DNA of 64,000 nt from Uliginosibacterium paludis (GTDB lineage Bacteria; Pseudomonadota; Gammaproteobacteria; Burkholderiales; Rhodocyclaceae): positions 128,875 through 192,874 of the forward strand of contig NZ_JBDIVF010000005.1 in assembly GCF_039631355.1 (NCBI RefSeq), given 5' to 3'. A program made the position numbers and the translations under genes. How positions within the stretch are numbered: position 1 is the stretch's first letter; each line of letters begins with the position of its first letter. The notes below the pieces were generated by a model that was not told the DNA's origin, made no database searches, and was given only the letters and a program-made list of their open reading frames with translations. Shown piece by piece: positions 41,174 through 49,606 of the stretch.

Positions 41174-42058
41174 ATGGCTGGTCGGATAGGTCTGATATTG
41201 CAGAGCGAAGGCATGGGCGATTGCCTGTTCGCGATTCCGGTGATTCGCAAGCTGAGGCAGATCGAGGCGCCGGATACGGTGTTCGACCTGTTCAGCCATC
41301 ATCCGGACCTCTTTCGCGCCTGTCCTTATGTGGCCGGCAACCACAGGCTCGATGAAGGAGCTGTGGCGATCTATGCGGCGAATAACCGGATTGCCCGCCT
41401 CTTCGATCTTCAGGCGTTGCCGCACTGGGCGATGAACACCTGCGATTTCATCAGCATTCCGCTCGGTATCGGCCAGCTCACCCTTGAAGAAAAGCAGCTC
41501 GAATATTTTCCGGTCGAGCAGGATTGCGCCTCTCATTTCGATGTGGTCCTCAACACCTCGATGACCTGGCCCAGCCGGACCTGGGTGCAGGAGAACTGGC
41601 AGCGGCTGGCCGATTCGCTGGTCGCCCGTGGACTCAGCGTTGCGGTGGTCGGCAAGGATGTCCGGAGTGCATCGGACGAGATGGAAAAGCGTTCGCCTGC
41701 GCTCGCGGGCTGCGTTGATCTGGTCGGGCAACTGAGTCTGGACCAGACCCGATTCACGATCGCGCATGCCGGCCTGTTCGTGAGTTGCCAGAACGGGCTG
41801 GCCGTGCTGGCGGGCACGACCGAGACCGAATGCGTCATTCTCGACAAGTCGGTCGAATGGAGCCGGCATGCCGTCATCCGGCATGAGAGCCCGCTTTATC
41901 GAGCGACCTATGTGAAGGGCCTGTGTCGCGATTACTGCGGCGTGATCGATCGTTGCCCCAAGCCTGAAAACCGGGGCGCGTTCCTCTGCATTCCGTCTTT
42001 CGAGCGTGTGGAAGCCGCCGTGCTGCAGCGCCTGCGGGCTTCGGGGCGCCTGCCCTGA
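41174..42058 (+). CDS. Glycosyltransferase family 9-like protein
   Basis: The 294-residue protein begins IGLILQSEGMGDCLFAIPVIRKLRQIEAPD, the N-terminal pattern of ADP-heptose:LPS heptosyltransferases (GT9), where GDxLxAxPxxxxLR is conserved. A later AGLFVSCQNGLAVLAGTT corresponds to the GT9 donor-site region, which usually reads DSGxxHLA but here has Cys-Gln-Asn-Gly. The C-terminus carries a Cys cluster, CRDYCGVIDRCPKPENRGAFLC. It probably transfers a sugar to a surface polysaccharide or protein. It lies on the opposite strand between ubiT and ubiV, breaking up an otherwise coherent ubiquinone locus. Confidence 0.7.
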   Translation: MAGRIGLILQSEGMGDCLFAIPVIRKLRQIEAPDTVFDLFSHHPDLFRACPYVAGNHRLDEGAVAIYAANNRIARLFDLQALPHWAMNTCDFISIPLGIGQLTLEEKQLEYFPVEQDCASHFDVVLNTSMTWPSRTWVQENWQRLADSLVARGLSVAVVGKDVRSASDEMEKRSPALAGCVDLVGQLSLDQTRFTIAHAGLFVSCQNGLAVLAGTTETECVILDKSVEWSRHAVIRHESPLYRATYVKGLCRDYCGVIDRCPKPENRGAFLCIPSFERVEAAVLQRLRASGRLP

Positions 42059-42064
42059 AGCGGG

Positions 42065-42973
42065 TCAGGCGCTTGCCAGTGCTTCCTGCAGGATGCCCGC
42101 TTCTCCACGCCAGTAGCCGTCACACAACTCCGACGGCGCCAGTGCTTGAAGACGGGACGTATTGACTGCTTCCCCGTCCAGTGCGGCGCGGTGCAGCGCC
42201 ACGACTTCCGCCGTGTGAGCCGATTGCGGGCTGATCCGCAGATGCGTGACGCCCGCCGGTTGTTCGCGCAACAGATGCGGCAGCAGGGCTTGCGTGGCGC
42301 CGGACTGCGTCTGGATGCCGTTGATGGCGAGAAAGTGCTGACCTTCGCGGGTGTCGAGCGCGAGTCCATCGGGAAATTCGAGGCAACGGAACTGGCAGTC
42401 GTCCTTCTTCAGATTGAAGTGACGAGCCGTGAAGCAGCGTGCAGAAAATGCCAGAGGCATGCGACCCCAGGCAAATACCTCGGTCTCGATGGCGGGCGCA
42501 TCGGCGAGCAGCGTGGCCAGCTTGTCGCGGCCGGTCTCGATTGAGGCGACCCAGCGCTTCGCTCCCATGCCGGCAAACAGCCGGAGTGTTGCGAGGTTGT
42601 AGATGTTCAGGTGCGGGCCGGCGATCCAGTGCTCGATGCCTGCACTGCGCAGCACGCCCACGGCACCCAGGTCGTTGGCCTCGACCAGGAACTCGCCGTT
42701 ATTGCAGAGGCGGCGCAGGCTCTTCATCTCGCTTTCGGATTCCAGCAGCGCCTGGCAGGAGAGGACGACTTCCTTGCCGGACTGCGCCAGTTCGCGTGCG
42801 AGCCCGATCCAGTCGTCGAGCCTGAGTTGCTGCCGACGACTGCACACCACTTCGCCCAGATGGATGGTGTCAAGCGCCCAGTCCGCCGCGTCGCGATAGA
42901 AAGCAAGGGTGGCTTCGCGTGGCCAGAAATAGAGCAGAGGGCCCAGGGTGAGTTTCATTCGGGTGTCGGACAT
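42065..42973 (-). CDS. ubiV: UbiV, Fe-S subunit of the O2-independent ubiquinone hydroxylase
   Basis: UbiV is a U32-peptidase-family protein that binds a 4Fe-4S cluster and pairs with UbiU to hydroxylate ubiquinone precursors without O2. The 302 residues start KLTLGPLLYFWPREATLAFYRDAA. They include HLGEVVCSRRQQL with an N-terminal Cys near residue 44 and SARCFTARHFNLKKDDCQFRCLEFP near 175-200, the clustered Cys expected to hold the cluster. I chose the ATG at 42973, behind AGGAAAG; a second ATG lies five codons in. It follows ubiU by 12 nt. Confidence 0.9.
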   Translation of the reverse strand: MSDTRMKLTLGPLLYFWPREATLAFYRDAADWALDTIHLGEVVCSRRQQLRLDDWIGLARELAQSGKEVVLSCQALLESESEMKSLRRLCNNGEFLVEANDLGAVGVLRSAGIEHWIAGPHLNIYNLATLRLFAGMGAKRWVASIETGRDKLATLLADAPAIETEVFAWGRMPLAFSARCFTARHFNLKKDDCQFRCLEFPDGLALDTREGQHFLAINGIQTQSGATQALLPHLLREQPAGVTHLRISPQSAHTAEVVALHRAALDGEAVNTSRLQALAPSELCDGYWRGEAGILQEALASA

Positions 42974-42985
42974 GGAGCGACTTTC

Positions 42986-43993
42986 CTATTTCCAGGGGCG
43001 CAGATAGGCCCCGAGCGTGACATGCTGGCCTTCGGAAACCTTGCCGAGTGAGGCTTCCCAGGCCGGTTTCGGTGCGAAGCGGACCGGGTCCGCGATGGCG
43101 GCGTCGATGGCGGCCCGCAGGGTCCGGGTGACCTCGGCGACATAGGCGGGACTGCGCTGACGCCCTTCGACCTTGATGGCCGCGACGCCCATGCGCATGA
43201 GCTCGGGCAAGGCGCTCATCACGTTGAGGCTGGTGGGCTCCTCGAGCGCGTAATAGGTTTCCGCGTTGACCTCGAAACGCCCCTTGCAGAGCGTCGGGTA
43301 GCCGGCGGCTTCGTCCTGACCATAGCGGTCGATCAGGATGCCGGACAGGCGGGCTTCGGTGCCGGTGGGCGTTTCGACCCAGCGCACGGCCTTGGCCGGA
43401 GAGCACACCCCGGCCGTGTTCGGCGACTCACCGGTGGCATAGCTGGAGAGCAGGCAGCGTCCCTCCACCATCACGCACAGACTGCCGAAACCGAAGACTT
43501 CGATCTCGACGTCGGTGTGCGCCATCACATGCTCGACCTGGGCCAGTGTCAGCACGCGCGGCAGCACGGCCCGCTGGATGCCGAAGAGGTCGCGGCATAG
43601 GTTGATGGCTTCGTAGTTCGTGGCCGAGCCCTGGACGGAGAGATGCAGGCGCAGGTCAGGATGCGTGCGACGGGCGTAATCGAGCAGGCCCATGTCTGCA
43701 AGAATGACCGCGTCCACGCCAAGTTCCGCTGCCGTATCGACCGCCTTGTGCCAGCGGGCCTCGTCGCCGGCCTGGGCAAAGGTATTGATGGCCATGAGCA
43801 CCTTGCGGCCGCGATCCTGCGCGTAGCGGATACCTTCCCGGGCGGTGTTCTGGTCAAAGTTCAGGCCGGAAAAATTCCGGGCATTGGTGGCGGCATCCTT
43901 CAGGCCCATGTAGACCGTGTCGGCGCCGTTGTCGACAGCAGCCTTGAGCGCCGGAAAGGCGCCGGCAGGGCAGACCAGTTCGGGTTTGCGCAT
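42986..43993 (-). CDS. ubiU: UbiU, Fe-S subunit of the O2-independent ubiquinone hydroxylase
   Basis: UbiU forms a 4Fe-4S heterodimer with UbiV. The 335 residues begin KPELVCPAGAFPALKAAVDNGADTVYMGLKDA, typical of the U32 family, with FGFGSLCVMVEGRCLLSSYATGESPNTAGVCSPA near residue 168-202 and YPTLCKGRF near 235 giving the four Cys ligands. IKVEGRQRSPAYVAEV follows near 275. It is the first gene of ubiU-ubiV on this strand and is divergent from the oligogalacturonate lyase. An Fnr/Crp-like site lies about 66 nt upstream. Confidence 0.92.
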   Translation of the reverse strand: MRKPELVCPAGAFPALKAAVDNGADTVYMGLKDAATNARNFSGLNFDQNTAREGIRYAQDRGRKVLMAINTFAQAGDEARWHKAVDTAAELGVDAVILADMGLLDYARRTHPDLRLHLSVQGSATNYEAINLCRDLFGIQRAVLPRVLTLAQVEHVMAHTDVEIEVFGFGSLCVMVEGRCLLSSYATGESPNTAGVCSPAKAVRWVETPTGTEARLSGILIDRYGQDEAAGYPTLCKGRFEVNAETYYALEEPTSLNVMSALPELMRMGVAAIKVEGRQRSPAYVAEVTRTLRAAIDAAIADPVRFAPKPAWEASLGKVSEGQHVTLGAYLRPWK

Positions 43994-44052
43994 GAGAACA
44001 GGAATCCATTCGTGACAGACCGGCAGGATAGGGAGCAGGACGGAAAAACCGC

Positions 44053-44066
44053 TTGCCCTGCGTCAA
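44053..44066. promoter_or_regulatory. Candidate Fnr/Crp-type site between ubiU and ogl
   Basis: TTGCCCTGCGTCAA keeps both TTG and CAA ends of the TTGAT-N4-ATCAA consensus (7 of 10 positions). It is centred 66 nt from the ubiU start. A TAAAAT at 44128-44133 may be the -10 box for the divergent ogl gene. Confidence 0.35.
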
Positions 44067-44191
44067 GGCGCCGGTAATGTTGCGAGATTCTTGCTCGACT
44101 GCCCGCTTAAAACCTGAAGGCTTGCCGTAAAATGCCGGACTCCCTGCAGACAGATACTGCAGCTCCGCCGTTTTCAATCAGGGGATTCATC

Positions 44192-45355
44192 ATGGCCAAG
44201 GGCGACATCATCCAGCTCAAATTCGAAGACATCATCGACTCGGACACTGGCGCGCGCGTCACGCGTCTGACTCCGGTGGATGTCACCTGTCACCGTAACT
44301 ACTTCTATCAGAAGTGTTTCACCAATGACGGCAGCAAGCTGCTCTTCGGTGGCCTCTTCGACGGTGGCAGCTGGAACGCCTATCTGCTGGATCTCAAGAC
44401 CCAGCAGGCTCGCCAGCTCACGGATGGGGTCGGCAAGATCGACAACACCTTCGGCAACTTCCTTTCGCCGGATGACAAGTATCTGTACTACGTGAAGGGT
44501 GGTCGTGAGCTGCGCCGCGTGGCCCTCGATTCGCTGGCCGAAGAAGTCCTCTACACGGTGCCGCAAGGCTACAAGGGCTACGGCACCTGGGTGGCGAACT
44601 CCGCCTGCACCAAACTCGTCGGCATCGAAGTGGTCGAAGGCGACCTGCTGCCGCTCAAGACCTGGCAGGAGTTTGCCGAGCAGTATCACAAGAATCCGCG
44701 CTGCCGGCTGGTTCGCATCGATATCGAGTCCGGCACCGCCCAAGTCATCTACGAGCAGGCGAAATGGATGGGGCATCCGCTCTATCGTCCGTTCGACGAC
44801 AACACCGTTGCCTTCTGCCATGAGGGCCCGCATGACCTGGTTGATGCACGCATGTGGTTCGTCAATGAAGACGGCACGAATGTTCGCAAGGTCAAGGAGC
44901 ACGGCAAGGGCGAGTCCTGCACGCATGAGTTCTTTACGCCCGATGGCTCGAAGATGATTTACGTGTCCTACAAGGAAGGCAGCGTCGAGCGCTGGATCTG
45001 CGCCGCCGACCCCGTCACGCTCAAGAATGAAGCCCTGCTGACCATGCCTGCGTGTTCGCACCTCTATTCGAACTATGACGGCAGCTTGCTGGTGGGCGAC
45101 GGCTGCGACACACCGCCTGATGTGTCGAACACCGCCGCGCATGAGCACGAGAACGACCCGTTCCTGTATCTCTTCGATCTTAAGACCATGAGCACGAAGA
45201 AGATCGCGAAGCACAGCACTTCGTGGAAGGTCTACAAGGAAGATCGTCAGGTCACGCATCCCCATCCGTCATTCACGCCGGATGACAAGCGCGTGCTGTT
45301 TACCTCCGACTTCCAGGGCGAGCCCGCCCTGTATCTGGCAGATTTGCCTGCCTGA
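44192..45355 (+). CDS. ogl: Oligogalacturonate lyase (PL22)
   Basis: Ogl cleaves di- and trigalacturonates to 5-keto-4-deoxyuronate, a late cytoplasmic step of pectin catabolism. At 387 residues it matches the enterobacterial enzyme (about 388). The seven-bladed propeller repeats are visible, for example LTPVDVTCHRNYFYQKCFTNDGSKLLFGG, KWMGHPLYRPFDDNTVAFCHEGPHDLVDARMW and SCTHEFFTPDGSKMIYVSY. CSHLYSNYDGSLLVGDG and QVTHPHPSFTPDD supply the metal-binding His and Gln residues. There is no signal peptide. It starts behind AGGGGA and has its own terminator; a porin gene follows. Confidence 0.94.
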   Translation: MAKGDIIQLKFEDIIDSDTGARVTRLTPVDVTCHRNYFYQKCFTNDGSKLLFGGLFDGGSWNAYLLDLKTQQARQLTDGVGKIDNTFGNFLSPDDKYLYYVKGGRELRRVALDSLAEEVLYTVPQGYKGYGTWVANSACTKLVGIEVVEGDLLPLKTWQEFAEQYHKNPRCRLVRIDIESGTAQVIYEQAKWMGHPLYRPFDDNTVAFCHEGPHDLVDARMWFVNEDGTNVRKVKEHGKGESCTHEFFTPDGSKMIYVSYKEGSVERWICAADPVTLKNEALLTMPACSHLYSNYDGSLLVGDGCDTPPDVSNTAAHEHENDPFLYLFDLKTMSTKKIAKHSTSWKVYKEDRQVTHPHPSFTPDDKRVLFTSDFQGEPALYLADLPA

Positions 45356-45379
45356 TCGGGAATCTGTTCGAACAGGAAA

Positions 45380-45403
45380 AGCCGGGCTTTGGCCCGGCTT
45401 TTT
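45380..45403 (+). terminator. Rho-independent terminator after ogl
   Basis: AGCCGGGC, loop TTTG, GCCCGGCT, then TTTT. The 248 bases between it and the porin start hold no gene; an imperfect stem lies around 45563-45593. Confidence 0.92.
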
Positions 45404-45651
45404 CTTTTCTGAAGCAATGTTTTCGCATGAGTTGTTCGTTTTTGGCTCGTGTTTTTTTAGCCGGATGCTTGTGTTCTTGTTGCACCGGCGCAACGCAAAA
45501 CCCTTGAACGCTGCGGCGGACTTGTGTTTTCGGTTGGCGGGGGACGAGGCCATTGCCAGAATCCACCCAACTTCTCGAATCGCGAGAGGTGGGATGGGAA
45601 AGCAAGGTAACAAAGGCCATGCCCCCGATCTTCAACTATGAGGAGAAACTC

Positions 45652-46770
45652 ATGCAGAAGAAACTGATTGCTCTCGCTGTTGCTGGTCTGATGTCCGGCG
45701 CGGCTTTTGCCCAAACCTCCGTTACCCTCGGCGGCAAGTTCGACGCCTGCTATTCGTTTACCCGCACTGGCTATCAGGCCGGCAAAACCACCGAGGCTCT
45801 GACCGACGGCTGCAACTCCTCGAGCCGTATCACCATCGGCGCCAAGGAAACCATCGCTCCGGGATACGACGTCCGCGTTGACTACGACGTTCGCTTTGGC
45901 AACGTGCATGAAGGCAAGTCGGGCGTGGCTTCGAACGACAAGAAGGCCATGGCTTTCACGACCCCGGCTGGTACGCTGCAGTGGGGTACCGCCAACCTGG
46001 TTTCGAACGAATACAAGCTGGTCGAGAAGCCCTACATGGTCACCCCGAAGGACACCGAACTGGTCAAGTTTGGCGTGTCCCAACTGCGCGAAGAGTCTCT
46101 GACCTCGCGTAACACCTCCTACTGGTCGCCGGTGCTGTCGGCTGGCCCGGTTAAGGGCTTGGTTAAGGCAAGCTTTGCAACGGGCGACAACCGCAAGACC
46201 GCCAACTCCGCTGATACGAATATCTATGGTTCGGGAGATGCGTATTCTGTGGGCGTGGAAGCCGTGGTTCTTGATGGCCTGCTGGATTTCGACCACGACT
46301 ACACACGTCGTTCCACGAGCGGTCTCAGCTCTGGCGGGGCTGGCGGCATGATTTACACGCACACCTATGTGAGCCTGCGTCCGCTGCCGAGCCGTAACCT
46401 GAAGATCTCCGCCTCGTTCAACACCTATCGTGGCTATAACCCGACGGTGGTCACCGACATTTTCAAGGAAAAGAACACCAACTTCGTGGTGTCCTACAAC
46501 TTTGACGGCAAAGCGGAAGTCGGTCTGGGCATCTCACACCTGAATGACCTTGGCGCCTCCCGCAACAGTGGCCGTGCCATCATGCTGGGCGGTTCGTACT
46601 TCCTGAGCAAGAGCGTTCAGCTGTACGCAGGCGTTGCCAAGACCAACTTCGACTACGACCAAGGCACCATCTCCGGCGGCAAGTACACCGGTACGGGCAC
46701 CAACTTCGTCGGCAACATCAGCAAGCAAGACAGCCGCGTGGTCAAGGTCGGTATCATGAAGGAATTCTGA
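45652..46770 (+). CDS. Outer-membrane porin (betaproteobacterial trimeric type)
   Basis: A 372-residue protein with a clear Sec signal peptide (MQKKLIALAVAGLMSGAAFA-Q) and a mature beta-barrel of the Gram-negative porin family. SVTLGGKFDACYSF starts the first strand, ITIGAKETIAPGYDVRVDYDVRFG and TLQWGTANL follow, and the last strand ends in Phe (VKVGIMKEF), the signal for barrel assembly. It starts behind AGGAG. Its position after oligogalacturonate lyase suggests a role in uptake of oligogalacturonides, but it is not the small KdgM type, and a general porin is equally possible. It has its own terminator. Confidence 0.9.
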   Translation: MQKKLIALAVAGLMSGAAFAQTSVTLGGKFDACYSFTRTGYQAGKTTEALTDGCNSSSRITIGAKETIAPGYDVRVDYDVRFGNVHEGKSGVASNDKKAMAFTTPAGTLQWGTANLVSNEYKLVEKPYMVTPKDTELVKFGVSQLREESLTSRNTSYWSPVLSAGPVKGLVKASFATGDNRKTANSADTNIYGSGDAYSVGVEAVVLDGLLDFDHDYTRRSTSGLSSGGAGGMIYTHTYVSLRPLPSRNLKISASFNTYRGYNPTVVTDIFKEKNTNFVVSYNFDGKAEVGLGISHLNDLGASRNSGRAIMLGGSYFLSKSVQLYAGVAKTNFDYDQGTISGGKYTGTGTNFVGNISKQDSRVVKVGIMKEF

Positions 46771-46796
46771 TCTCCGCAAGGAAATCAGCTTCTTGG

Positions 46797-46823
46797 AAAG
46801 GCAGCCTTCGGGCTGCCTTTTTT
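46797..46823 (+). terminator. Rho-independent terminator after the porin gene
   Basis: GGCAGCC, loop TTCG, GGCTGCC, flanked by AAA and a long T-run. Confidence 0.93.
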
Positions 46824-47065
46824 ATTTTTAGATCAACACCGATCTGGCAGAGTATTGAAAATTCATTCAGCCTCAGGTTCTCGATGAGTCGAAGCGTGGG
46901 TTATCGACTGACGGTGCGGTCGGCTGCTGTCTCAAGTTGCTGTTCCGCGCCGTGGTGTAAGGCAAGAGGTCGGAGATTGATGAGGTGAGCGCCAGCGGGC
47001 CAGAGAGAGTCTCCGAGACTTATCGCCTGATGGCATGCCGTGCGATTTGTGGCCTGACGGGTGAC
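46824..47065. other. Spacer between the porin and phasin terminators
   Basis: No coding frame with recognisable content, no promoter and no repeat was seen. It separates two convergent units. Confidence 0.5.
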
Positions 47066-47093
47066 AAAAAAACCGCAGCCATTGCGGCTGCGG
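47066..47093 (-). terminator. Rho-independent terminator of phaP
   Basis: Read on the minus strand: CCGCAGCC, loop GCAAT, GGCTGCGG, then seven T. Confidence 0.92.
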
Positions 47094-47139
47094 GTTGAAA
47101 AGCCCGGCGGTTGCTGCCGGGGCCCGATGACGGGTTGTG

Positions 47140-47694
47140 TCAGGCGACCTTGCGGCTCTTGGGTGCCGCGTTGCCGACTGCCTTGACGGTCGCGCTGGTG
47201 GCTGCCGCAACATTCGCTTCGGTGATTTCCGCGACCTGTTTCGCGGCTTTGTTCATGCTGTCGTAAGCGGAGTTTGCTGCGGCGATGGCGGACTTGACGG
47301 CGGCGACAGCGACATCAGAGCCAGCCGGCGCCGATTTCGCAGCCTTGTCCAGTGCGGCGGAAACGTTCTTGTTCACTTCACTGAGCTGGGATTCCACGAT
47401 TTTGCTGAAATCTTCCTGTGCAGCGGCACCGATTTCATACACGCTGCGACCGTAAGCAGCGAGTTTTTCGATCGTGGGTTGAGCCAGCGAAGCCTGAAGG
47501 GAAAGAAGCTCCTGAATGTCCTTGGCGCCAATGAGCGTCTTGGCGTTAGCAACGCTTTCCTCGAGAAGGGTGCGCGCCGTATTCAGGTTGAGGGTAGCCA
47601 GTTTTTCAGCGCATGAAAAAGCCGTGTTGGCGATGGTCAGTGCGGCTTCGATGCTGGCCTTGTTGGCGCTACCCAGTTGCTCGGGAAAGGACAT
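47140..47694 (-). CDS. phaP: Phasin (polyhydroxyalkanoate granule protein)
   Basis: Phasins coat intracellular PHA granules and limit their size. The 184-residue helical protein begins FPEQLGSANKASIEAALTIANTAFSCAEKLATLNLNTARTLLEES, the usual phasin_2 pattern. Alternating Ala-rich amphipathic helices follow, and it ends in a basic Pro/Lys tail. It starts at the ATG behind AGGAG. A strong sigma-70 promoter and an inverted repeat lie upstream, and a terminator follows, so it is a single-gene unit. No PHA synthase is in the window. Confidence 0.93.
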   Translation of the reverse strand: MSFPEQLGSANKASIEAALTIANTAFSCAEKLATLNLNTARTLLEESVANAKTLIGAKDIQELLSLQASLAQPTIEKLAAYGRSVYEIGAAAQEDFSKIVESQLSEVNKNVSAALDKAAKSAPAGSDVAVAAVKSAIAAANSAYDSMNKAAKQVAEITEANVAAATSATVKAVGNAAPKSRKVA

Positions 47695-47734
47695 GATGGT
47701 CTCCTGTATGTAATTCGATGACGCGGGCATTTGC

Positions 47735-47756
47735 GTGCGCTAATGCTGCATCGCAC
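47735..47756. promoter_or_regulatory. Inverted repeat in the phaP leader, possible PhaR operator
   Basis: GTGCG-CTA-ATGC and GCAT-CGCAC form a 9-bp inverted repeat with a 3-nt bulge, starting just after the expected phaP start point. The granule-sensing repressor PhaR typically controls phasin genes from such positions, but the match to a PhaR consensus is not established. Confidence 0.45.
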
Positions 47757-47763
47757 AAACAGA

Positions 47764-47791
47764 ATTATAAGTAGGAAAACCACAGAGTCAA
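47764..47791 (-). promoter_or_regulatory. Sigma-70 promoter of phaP
   Basis: On the minus strand, TTGACT (47791-47786), a 16-nt spacer and a perfect TATAAT (47769-47764). Confidence 0.8.
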
Positions 47792-47919
47792 GAAAGAGTT
47801 GTGCGCTGCAAAAAGTCTTTCTATTCAGTTGTTTGTGTCGGTCTGCGTGCAGAAAGGCAGGCAGTTTGCCTGATGATTTGCGTATAGACCAACGGGCTGC
47901 CCTGGCTTGCCAAGGCGCG

Positions 47920-48471
47920 TCAGGGTTTGCCGGGAGCTGCAGGCTTGGCGGATTTTGGGTAGATGGTTGTGACCACCCGCTCCTTGCTGTTTTTCACCAC
48001 GTTGGCGTTGGCGCCGTTGGTGACGGTGTATTGCTCGGTGTAGCCGTCGTATTCGATGTACTGACCACGGGTTTCGTCCTGGCCGCTGCGGGTCATCGCC
48101 CGGTTGAACAGCCTGGCCTTGTCCGTGCGGCCGTCGTACTCGATCCGCTCGGCTTCGCCTTCGATGTATTCGTCCTTGCCTTCGCGTTTCTGGCGAAAGC
48201 GGGCAAGGCCACCTTGTCCACCGGTGGCAATGCCTTTCTGGAAACCTTCCGCATCCTGTGTTACCACCAGCTTTTCGGAGACGATGACCAGCGTTCCCTG
48301 CTTGAGATTGACTGTGCCTTCGAAGATCTGGACCTTATTCCGATCGTCGTAGCTGGCTTTGTCCGATTCGATGGTGACAGGCTTTTCACGGTCAGCGCGC
48401 TCGGCGTGGGCCAATCCGGCAAAGCTGATTGCGAGCGATGTGGTGATGAGTGCAATGATTTGAAATTTCAT
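47920..48471 (-). CDS. lptA: LPS-transport periplasmic protein LptA
   Basis: LptA forms the periplasmic bridge that carries LPS from the inner to the outer membrane. The 183 residues have a signal peptide (to AHA-E), then the OstA-type beta-jellyroll: KPVTIESDKASYDDRNKVQIFEGTVNLKQGTLVIVSEKLVV and YIEGEAERIEYDGRTDKARLFNRAMTRSGQDETRGQYIEYD. It follows lptC by 17 nt. lptB, its usual downstream neighbour, is absent; the next gene is the phasin. Confidence 0.94.
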   Translation of the reverse strand: MKFQIIALITTSLAISFAGLAHAERADREKPVTIESDKASYDDRNKVQIFEGTVNLKQGTLVIVSEKLVVTQDAEGFQKGIATGGQGGLARFRQKREGKDEYIEGEAERIEYDGRTDKARLFNRAMTRSGQDETRGQYIEYDGYTEQYTVTNGANANVVKNSKERVVTTIYPKSAKPAAPGKP

Positions 48472-48488
48472 GAACTTCCGGTCCGGTT

Positions 48489-49073
48489 TCAGTTTTGCAT
48501 GTCGTGTTTTGGGGCCCGGAATATCTTTGTCCTGACGTGGCTCAGAACATCGAGTTGTCCGCTGACATTGTTCCAGTTGGCTCCGATTCCGGTCAGCTCG
48601 CTGGCGCCGTGCGAGAAGCTGATCGGGTGTCTGGTGCGGCCGATTTCCTCATCGACGAGCACTTCAAGTTCGTCTGTGGCGAGCGTTTGGGCTGGCGTGT
48701 CGGCGCCCGCGGGGGTTGAGCCCTGAACGTTTCCGATCAGGGTGACAACCCGCTGATGGTTGTCTGCCAGGCCATGGTCACTGGTGAAGGTAGTCGTTCG
48801 GTGTTCCTGCAGGAAACTGATGCGGGGAGACACGAGTTCGGCAGTGTCCGTGTCCGGGAAATGGGTGAGTTTGTCTGCCGAGAGGTCCGAGCGCTTCCTG
48901 CCTTCCGCATCGAAGCGTGCTACGGAGAAATCATGAATGATTGCGTCCGGATCATGCCGGTTGTTGCCAAGGCCGCCATGATTCTCGTTCCGGACCACGT
49001 ATTCCAGCCAGAAGCTCGCCATGGCGAGCAGCGCAACGATCAGCACCGGAAAAAAGGAGGAAATCCGCTTCAT
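48489..49073 (-). CDS. lptC: LPS-export protein LptC
   Basis: LptC is a bitopic inner-membrane protein of the LptB2FGC complex that passes LPS to LptA. The 194 residues have an N-terminal membrane helix (about 7-27) and a periplasmic jellyroll with PDAIIHDFSVARFDAEGRKRSDLSADKLTHFPDTDTAELVSPRI. ATGA overlap with kdsC and a 17-nt gap to lptA support one operon. Confidence 0.92.
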   Translation of the reverse strand: MKRISSFFPVLIVALLAMASFWLEYVVRNENHGGLGNNRHDPDAIIHDFSVARFDAEGRKRSDLSADKLTHFPDTDTAELVSPRISFLQEHRTTTFTSDHGLADNHQRVVTLIGNVQGSTPAGADTPAQTLATDELEVLVDEEIGRTRHPISFSHGASELTGIGANWNNVSGQLDVLSHVRTKIFRAPKHDMQN

Positions 49074-49606
49074 GGGAGCAGGTAATTTTCGAGCATCGGG
49101 GTGAGCTTGCCTTGGGCGTCAAGGATGAAGTCGCAGACCTCGCGAACAGCTCCGCGGCCGCCGCCTCTGGACGTTACCATGTGCACGTGCTGTTTGACGT
49201 AGTCATGTCCATCCGCCACGGTTGCCGAAAACCCGCAGCTGAGCAGGACGGGAAGATCCACGACATCGTCTCCGATGTAGCCGGCCTCCCTGGTTTGGAT
49301 GCCAAGATCTCTGCAGAGGCCGGCCATGACGGCCCGCTTGTCTTTGACGCCCTGGAAAAGATGCCGGATGCCCAGATTCTCGACTCGGCGTTCGACCATG
49401 CCGGACTTGCGACCAGTAATGATGACGACTTCGACGCCGCAGTCCTGGAGCATTTTCAGGCCGTGACCATCCAGGCTGGAAAAAACCTTGATTTCATCGC
49501 CTGCAGGAGTGAAGTAGAGGTCGCCGTTGGTCAGGACGCCATCCACATCGAAACCCATCAGACGCAGTTGGCTTGCGCGCTCGCGTGTATCGGGACGCAG
49601 CATCAT
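49070..49606 (-). CDS. kdsC: 3-deoxy-D-manno-octulosonate 8-phosphate phosphatase
   Basis: KdsC removes phosphate from Kdo-8-phosphate in LPS inner-core synthesis. The 178-residue HAD phosphatase lacks a cap domain, as is normal for KdsC. It has the nucleophile loop MGFDVDGVLTNGDLYF near residue 17 (Asp20 and Asp22), FSSLDGHGLKML, ITGRKS near 64, the Lys of GVKDKRAV, and GYIGDDVVDLPVL near 109. Two adjacent ATGs overlap the kdsD stop. Confidence 0.94.
   Translation of the reverse strand: MMLRPDTRERASQLRLMGFDVDGVLTNGDLYFTPAGDEIKVFSSLDGHGLKMLQDCGVEVVIITGRKSGMVERRVENLGIRHLFQGVKDKRAVMAGLCRDLGIQTREAGYIGDDVVDLPVLLSCGFSATVADGHDYVKQHVHMVTSRGGGRGAVREVCDFILDAQGKLTPMLENYLLP

Noticed and set aside
45553..45651. 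N-terminal extension of the porin
   Set aside because: The ATG at 45652 follows AGGAG and begins a textbook signal peptide; the extension would bury it.
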